Assembly: GCA_003523945.1 (NCBI GenBank)
Contig: DOFS01000472.1
Coordinates: 1 to 7,524, forward strand
Length of the DNA stretch: 7,524 nucleotides
DNA from: Nitrospiraceae bacterium
Lineage (GTDB): Bacteria > Nitrospirota > Nitrospiria > Nitrospirales > UBA8639
Reading direction: 5' to 3'
Shown: positions 5,240-7,524 of the stretch, one piece after another
Layout of the letters: each line of letters starts with the position of its first letter
How positions within the stretch are numbered: the stretch's first letter is position 1
Program-made: the position numbers and the translations under genes
The notes under the pieces: model-generated
The model's database searches: none
What the model was told of the DNA's origin: nothing
What the model saw: the letters and a program-made list of their open reading frames with translations, nothing else

Positions 5240-5424
5240 GCCGGGTTTCGCCCCGGCAGCCGAGGTCCTTTTGTTTCGGCAAAAGGACCCAAAACCAGTG
5301 ACGCCCCGTCTGGCCCCATTAGAGCGGACGGATGCCAAACTGAGGAGGGCAGACCAACTCGCTCCGCTCTAACAAGGCCCGCCAGAATGAGAGCGTCCCT
5401 CCCTTGGGCCAGACGGCAGGCGTC
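5240..5424 (+). repeat. Long palindromic dispersed repeat, copy 3
   Basis: Plus-strand copy closely matching copy 2 over its first 70 bases: GCCGGG-TTTCGC-CCCGGC (5240-5257), perfect hairpin GGTCCTTTTG-TTTCGG-CAAAAGGACC, then CCAAAACCAGTGACGCC. The outer stem runs 5300-5424: GACGCC plus CCGTCTGGCCC on the left, and GGGCCAGACGG, a CA bulge and GGCGTC on the right, 17 base pairs in all. The inner stem is weaker than in the other copies (GGGCAGACC versus GGCCCGCC), and the 30-bp insert is absent. The stem heart here is GTCTGG, against GTTCGG in copy 2 and ACCTAG in copy 1. Confidence 0.88.
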
Positions 5425-5817
5425 GGATCATGGGTTACGATCCTTTCAAGGACACGCATGAAAGAGCGAGGAACCCTCTATTTTGTATGATCCGAAGAGA
5501 GTTGCGAGATATGACGAGTATGCTCAATTCTTAAGACAACCGCCACGGAAAGGAACCAAAAATAAATCGTGAAACAGTGGTTGGAATTAAGTCCGGCAAG
5601 CTCACCCCAAAGGTAGGAAACTTTCCCGAAATCACAGGAGGACTGCCATGAGACTTTTCGGTGTTGGCTTTTTGCGACAGAGATATTCGACTTGCCCATT
5701 TTTTGGGATTGATGCACAATTTCTTGACATAGAATGTTCTGACAGAAGAAAGGAGGTTGCATGGTTTCACCTTAGACCATTGCATGACACCGGCGGGTTC
5801 ACACCAAGGAGGTCGCC
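5425..5817. other. Intergenic leader of the deacylase gene, no clear gene
   Basis: After repeat copy 3 there is a nested inverted repeat: GGATCAT/ATGATCC (5425-5431 with 5487-5493) enclosing CTTTCA/TGAAAG (5443-5448 with 5459-5464). Further on are two Shine-Dalgarno plus ATG sequences with no convincing product: AGGAGG before ATG 5648 (a 60-codon frame, three cysteines, ending 13 nt inside the next gene) and AAGGAGG before ATG 5761 (five codons including the stop). A weak promoter-like pair, TTGATG (5709-5714) and TAGAAT (5730-5735), has a short 15-nt spacer. Frames on the minus strand across 5478-5824 show no family features. Confidence 0.4.
5809..5815 (+). promoter_or_regulatory. Shine-Dalgarno of the YbaK-like gene
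   Basis: Ideal AAGGAGG-type site a few bases before ATG 5818 (context CCAAGGAGGTCGCCATG). It fixes the start of the deacylase gene, whose family homology begins within the first ten codons. Confidence 0.75.
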
Positions 5818-6303
5818 ATGCCAATATTAAAGCGATTGCAGGACTATCTCGATGAACGCAAGGTTGCCTATCACCTAATACGGCATCAAGAAGCGTATAC
5901 CGCCTCGGAGATTGCCCATACTCTCCATATTTCCGGAAAAATGTTGGCCAAGGTCGTGATCGTCAAGACGGACGGTCGATTTGTGATGGCGGTGTTACCC
6001 TCCCATTACAAAGTGGATTTCGAACGTCTCGCAGATGTGCTGGGAGGGGAACACGTGCGTCTGGCCACCGAAGGGGAATTCCAGGAATTGTTTCCTGACT
6101 GCGGTGTCGGGGCCATGCCACCATTTGGGAATCTTTATGGACTAGAGGTGTTTGTTGACCAATCCCTCACGGAGGATGAGGAGATCGTCTTTCAAGCCGG
6201 TTCCCATTTAAGGGCCATGAAGCTCCGGTATCAGGATTTTGCCGATTTGGTCCATCCGATTGTGACCAATTTCCATTTGGCCGCGGGAATTCCGGGGAAT
6301 TGA
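5818..6303 (+). CDS. YbaK/ProX-like aminoacyl-tRNA deacylase
   Basis: 161-residue cytoplasmic protein of the YbaK/EbsC/prolyl-tRNA editing superfamily, free-standing domains that hydrolyse mischarged aminoacyl-tRNAs (for example Ala- or Cys-tRNA-Pro). In order: N-terminal helix ILKRLQDYLDERKVAYHLIRH; TASEIAHTLHISGKMLAKVVIVK (28-50 in two parts), with K45 at the conserved functional lysine position; FVMAVLPSHYKVDFERLADVLG (55-76); then CGVGAMPPFGNLYGLEVFVDQSL (95-117), whose GxGxMPPFG loop is a hallmark of the family; and QAGSHLRAMKLRYQDFADLV (126-145), with the conserved GSH. Length is normal and nothing looks broken. Which tRNA it edits cannot be read from the sequence. Many relatives are annotated only as YbaK/EbsC family protein. 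It is followed 217 nt later by the CBS gene and probably transcribed separately. Confidence 0.9.
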   Translation: MPILKRLQDYLDERKVAYHLIRHQEAYTASEIAHTLHISGKMLAKVVIVKTDGRFVMAVLPSHYKVDFERLADVLGGEHVRLATEGEFQELFPDCGVGAMPPFGNLYGLEVFVDQSLTEDEEIVFQAGSHLRAMKLRYQDFADLVHPIVTNFHLAAGIPGN

Positions 6304-6520
6304 AGTACATTATCCTGGCCGTGGGACAGTTCAGCAGGATTACCCAAAATGAATAATGTTCGGGGTACTCCCCAACGGTAAGATTCGATGCAGGTGGTTG
6401 CAACGCTATGTGTTCTCCACTCTGCGGAGTGAGTCGGAAAATTTTTTAATATGTCTAAATGGGGGTACAAGAATATGTACGAGTCATGATCCAAGTGAGT
6501 GAGTGAGGGGAGGACGAGCC
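6304..6520. other. Spacer between deacylase and CBS genes
   Basis: Contains a 5-bp hairpin CACTC-TGCG-GAGTG (about 6418-6431), with a T-rich tract only some 12 nt later, too weak to call a terminator. A short inverted repeat GTACA...TGTAC lies at about 6465-6480. Three tandem GTGA units (6495-6506) run directly into the purine-rich GGGGAGG ribosome site of the CBS gene, 7 nt before ATG 6521. Confidence 0.4.
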
Positions 6521-6937
6521 ATGAATATTACCTCAACCATCGTCAAGCGTGTGGTTACGATCAATGAGAACCGATCGGTATTCGAGGCGGCCAAATTCAT
6601 GACCGAGGAGTCTATTGGATCGCTCGTTGTGACCAATGCGACAGGAATCCGGGGACTGTTGACGGAACGCGAATTGATTAAAAATGTCGTAGGGAAAGGA
6701 AAAGATCCCGAGAAAGTCAAAATTAAGGATACGATCACTCCCAATCCTTTAAGGGTCAGCCCAAATGTTGATGCCGACCACTGTTTGGATCTTATGAAGG
6801 AACACCATTGCCGACATCTTTTGGTCTAGGATGGCGAAGAATTTGTGGGAATCGTCTCAGTCCGGGATCTGGTCGTGCTGTTGCTTGAGGAGAAGGAAGA
6901 ACTGATTCGGCAACTTGAAAAGTATATTACTTCATAA
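6521..6937 (+). pseudogene. CBS-domain pair protein interrupted by an in-frame TAG
   Basis: From ATG 6521 (GGGGAGG seven bases upstream) the frame encodes a small stand-alone CBS-pair protein of 138 codons, broken only by TAG at codon 103 (6827-6829). CBS1 spans about residues 3-57 (VVTINENRSVFEAAKFM, IGSLVVTN, GIRGLLTERELIKNVV). CBS2 begins KIKDTITPNPLRVSPN (68-83), continues CLDLMKEHHCRHLLV (88-102), then the stop, and resumes in the same frame as DGEEFVGIVSVRDLVVLL (104-121), with a charged C-terminal helix EEKEELIRQLEKYITS ending at TAA 6935-6937. Such proteins bind adenosine nucleotides or regulate partners. The good match on both sides of the stop and the absence of any frameshift point to one recent substitution, for example TAT or TAC to TAG. 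As it stands the product (102 residues) lacks the last strands and helix of CBS2 and is probably non-functional, unless the stop is read through or is a sequencing error. Confidence 0.85.
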
Positions 6938-7524
6938 GTCTCTCGCTCCGTCTTGACTCATGACTTTTGCCAATTCCTGAAAAGGAAGAATCGTTTAACA
7001 GAAAGTTCCAGGGGACAGGGAGAAAATCCGTCCCGTCCCCTGGCCACCAAGGGCCGGGAAAGGCCCCACCTGCGGAGTGCGGATGTTGAGCCGAACCGGA
7101 GGTAGTAATGGCTCAACCCAACATCACTTCCCCACGAGCGGGACCATCACCCACAAGGAATTCTCATTCGCACATACGGCTGCTCCAATGATTCCTCTCG
7201 GAGCTGGATTGGGAGTGTCGGACCTCCTCCTTTCTGTTCTCCCCTCTAGATTTTGGGAAAGGAGCCCCGGGTCGCATAGAGCCTCCCCCGGAAAAAGCCT
7301 CCGGTTATGGCCCTCGGCGAATATCAATCATCCATAGGATTTCGAAATTTCCAATGTTCCGGCGTTTTCTGACTCAAAAACAGTCTTTTTTGCATCGATT
7401 CCATCTGCTCGGTTCTGAAGCAAATTAAACCATTTTTCCATTGCGCCAGGTCCAGCTTTCACAGGGCGTAAGGGCTACCCAATTCCTCCATATACCCGTG
7501 TTAGGTTTTGATTCCGTATTATTA
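6938..7524. other. Region without a convincing gene; hairpins and possible remnants
   Basis: Open frames at 7077-7337 on both strands have no family features and composition typical of chance. Three hairpins follow one another at 7008-7117 (separate entry). At the right edge a short minus-strand frame (ATG 7441 to stop 7328; product starts MEKWFNLLQNRADGIDAKK) and an overlapping frame (reading LAQWKNGLICFRTEQMESMQK) both look somewhat protein-like, but each is under 60 codons, cut by a stop and lacks a ribosome site. They could be a gene remnant. No tRNA or other RNA gene was recognised. Confidence 0.4.
7008..7043. repeat. Strong GC-rich hairpin, first of three
   Basis: CCAGGGGAC (7008-7016) pairs perfectly with GTCCCCTGG (7035-7043); GGG/CCC (7018-7020 with 7032-7034) extends it across a bulged A, closing on an 11-nt loop. 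No T-run follows on either strand, so it is not a standard intrinsic terminator. Two more stems follow: GGGCC/GGCCC (about 7051-7066) and GTTGAGCC/GGCTCAAC (7085-7092 with 7110-7117). It may be a REP-like element or part of a structured RNA about 70 nt downstream of the CBS gene. Confidence 0.6.

Noticed and set aside
6827..6829. Amber codon as a pyrrolysine or programmed-readthrough site
   Set aside because: CBS proteins have no known pyrrolysine requirement, no downstream structural element was seen, and one point mutation is the simpler explanation.
6422..7079. Ten-base match CTGCGGAGTG at 6422-6431 and 7070-7079
   Set aside because: Flanks do not match and the length is close to chance for this window size.
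7077..7337. Overlapping plus and minus frames of 86 and 67 codons
   Set aside because: No family motif, ribosome site or protein-like composition in either; mutual overlap suggests a stop-poor GC-rich stretch.
1..7524. CRISPR array, tRNA or rRNA gene, complete insertion sequence
   Set aside because: No regularly spaced short repeats, cloverleaf, rRNA-like block or transposase gene was seen on either strand.

Overview
The window looks like an accessory, gene-sparse stretch of a bacterial chromosome of roughly balanced base composition (about 50% G+C by eye). No gene here is a safe taxonomic marker. A MeaB-type GTPase, a bacterial indoleamine 2,3-dioxygenase, a YbaK-like deacylase, a small CBS-domain protein and dispersed palindromic repeats would fit a Nitrospirota-like or proteobacterial chemolithotroph. 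That placement is a guess, not a result.

Layout. 1-491 (+): 3' end of a MeaB-type GTPase gene. 492-902: spacer filled mostly by copy 1 of a long palindromic repeat, minus orientation. 903-2105 (+): complete indoleamine 2,3-dioxygenase (IDO) gene. 2166-2348: repeat copy 2, plus orientation, followed by a partial module to about 2565; IDO therefore lies between two inverted copies. 2782-4476 (-): three genes read leftward. In transcription order they are a 253-aa mostly helical protein of unknown family (GTG start, good Shine-Dalgarno), a HEPN-domain protein with an RSNLVH motif that overlaps it by 8 nt, and a 103-aa exported protein 53 nt further on. 4570-4600: inverted repeat upstream of this cluster. 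4632-4885 (-): decayed tyrosine recombinase of the integron-integrase type, frameshifted and missing catalytic residues. 4930-5044: striking inverted repeats, one of which is perfectly complementary to the ribosome-binding site and start codon of a 61-aa reading frame (5043-5228). 5240-5424: repeat copy 3. 5818-6303 (+): YbaK/ProX-like aminoacyl-tRNA deacylase. 6521-6937 (+): CBS-domain-pair gene interrupted by an in-frame TAG. 6938-7524: no convincing gene, but a cluster of strong hairpins.

How it fits together. There is no single pathway. MeaB protects methylmalonyl-CoA mutase-type B12 enzymes, and IDO opens the indole ring of tryptophan, but no other kynurenine-pathway gene is visible. The HEPN/253-aa pair beside a recombinase remnant and dispersed repeats has the architecture of a defence or toxin-antitoxin-like module. 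It is the best candidate for an undescribed system, together with the covarying palindromic repeat and the possible RBS-sequestering leader at 4930-5044. All function statements come from reading motifs by eye; no database search was possible.
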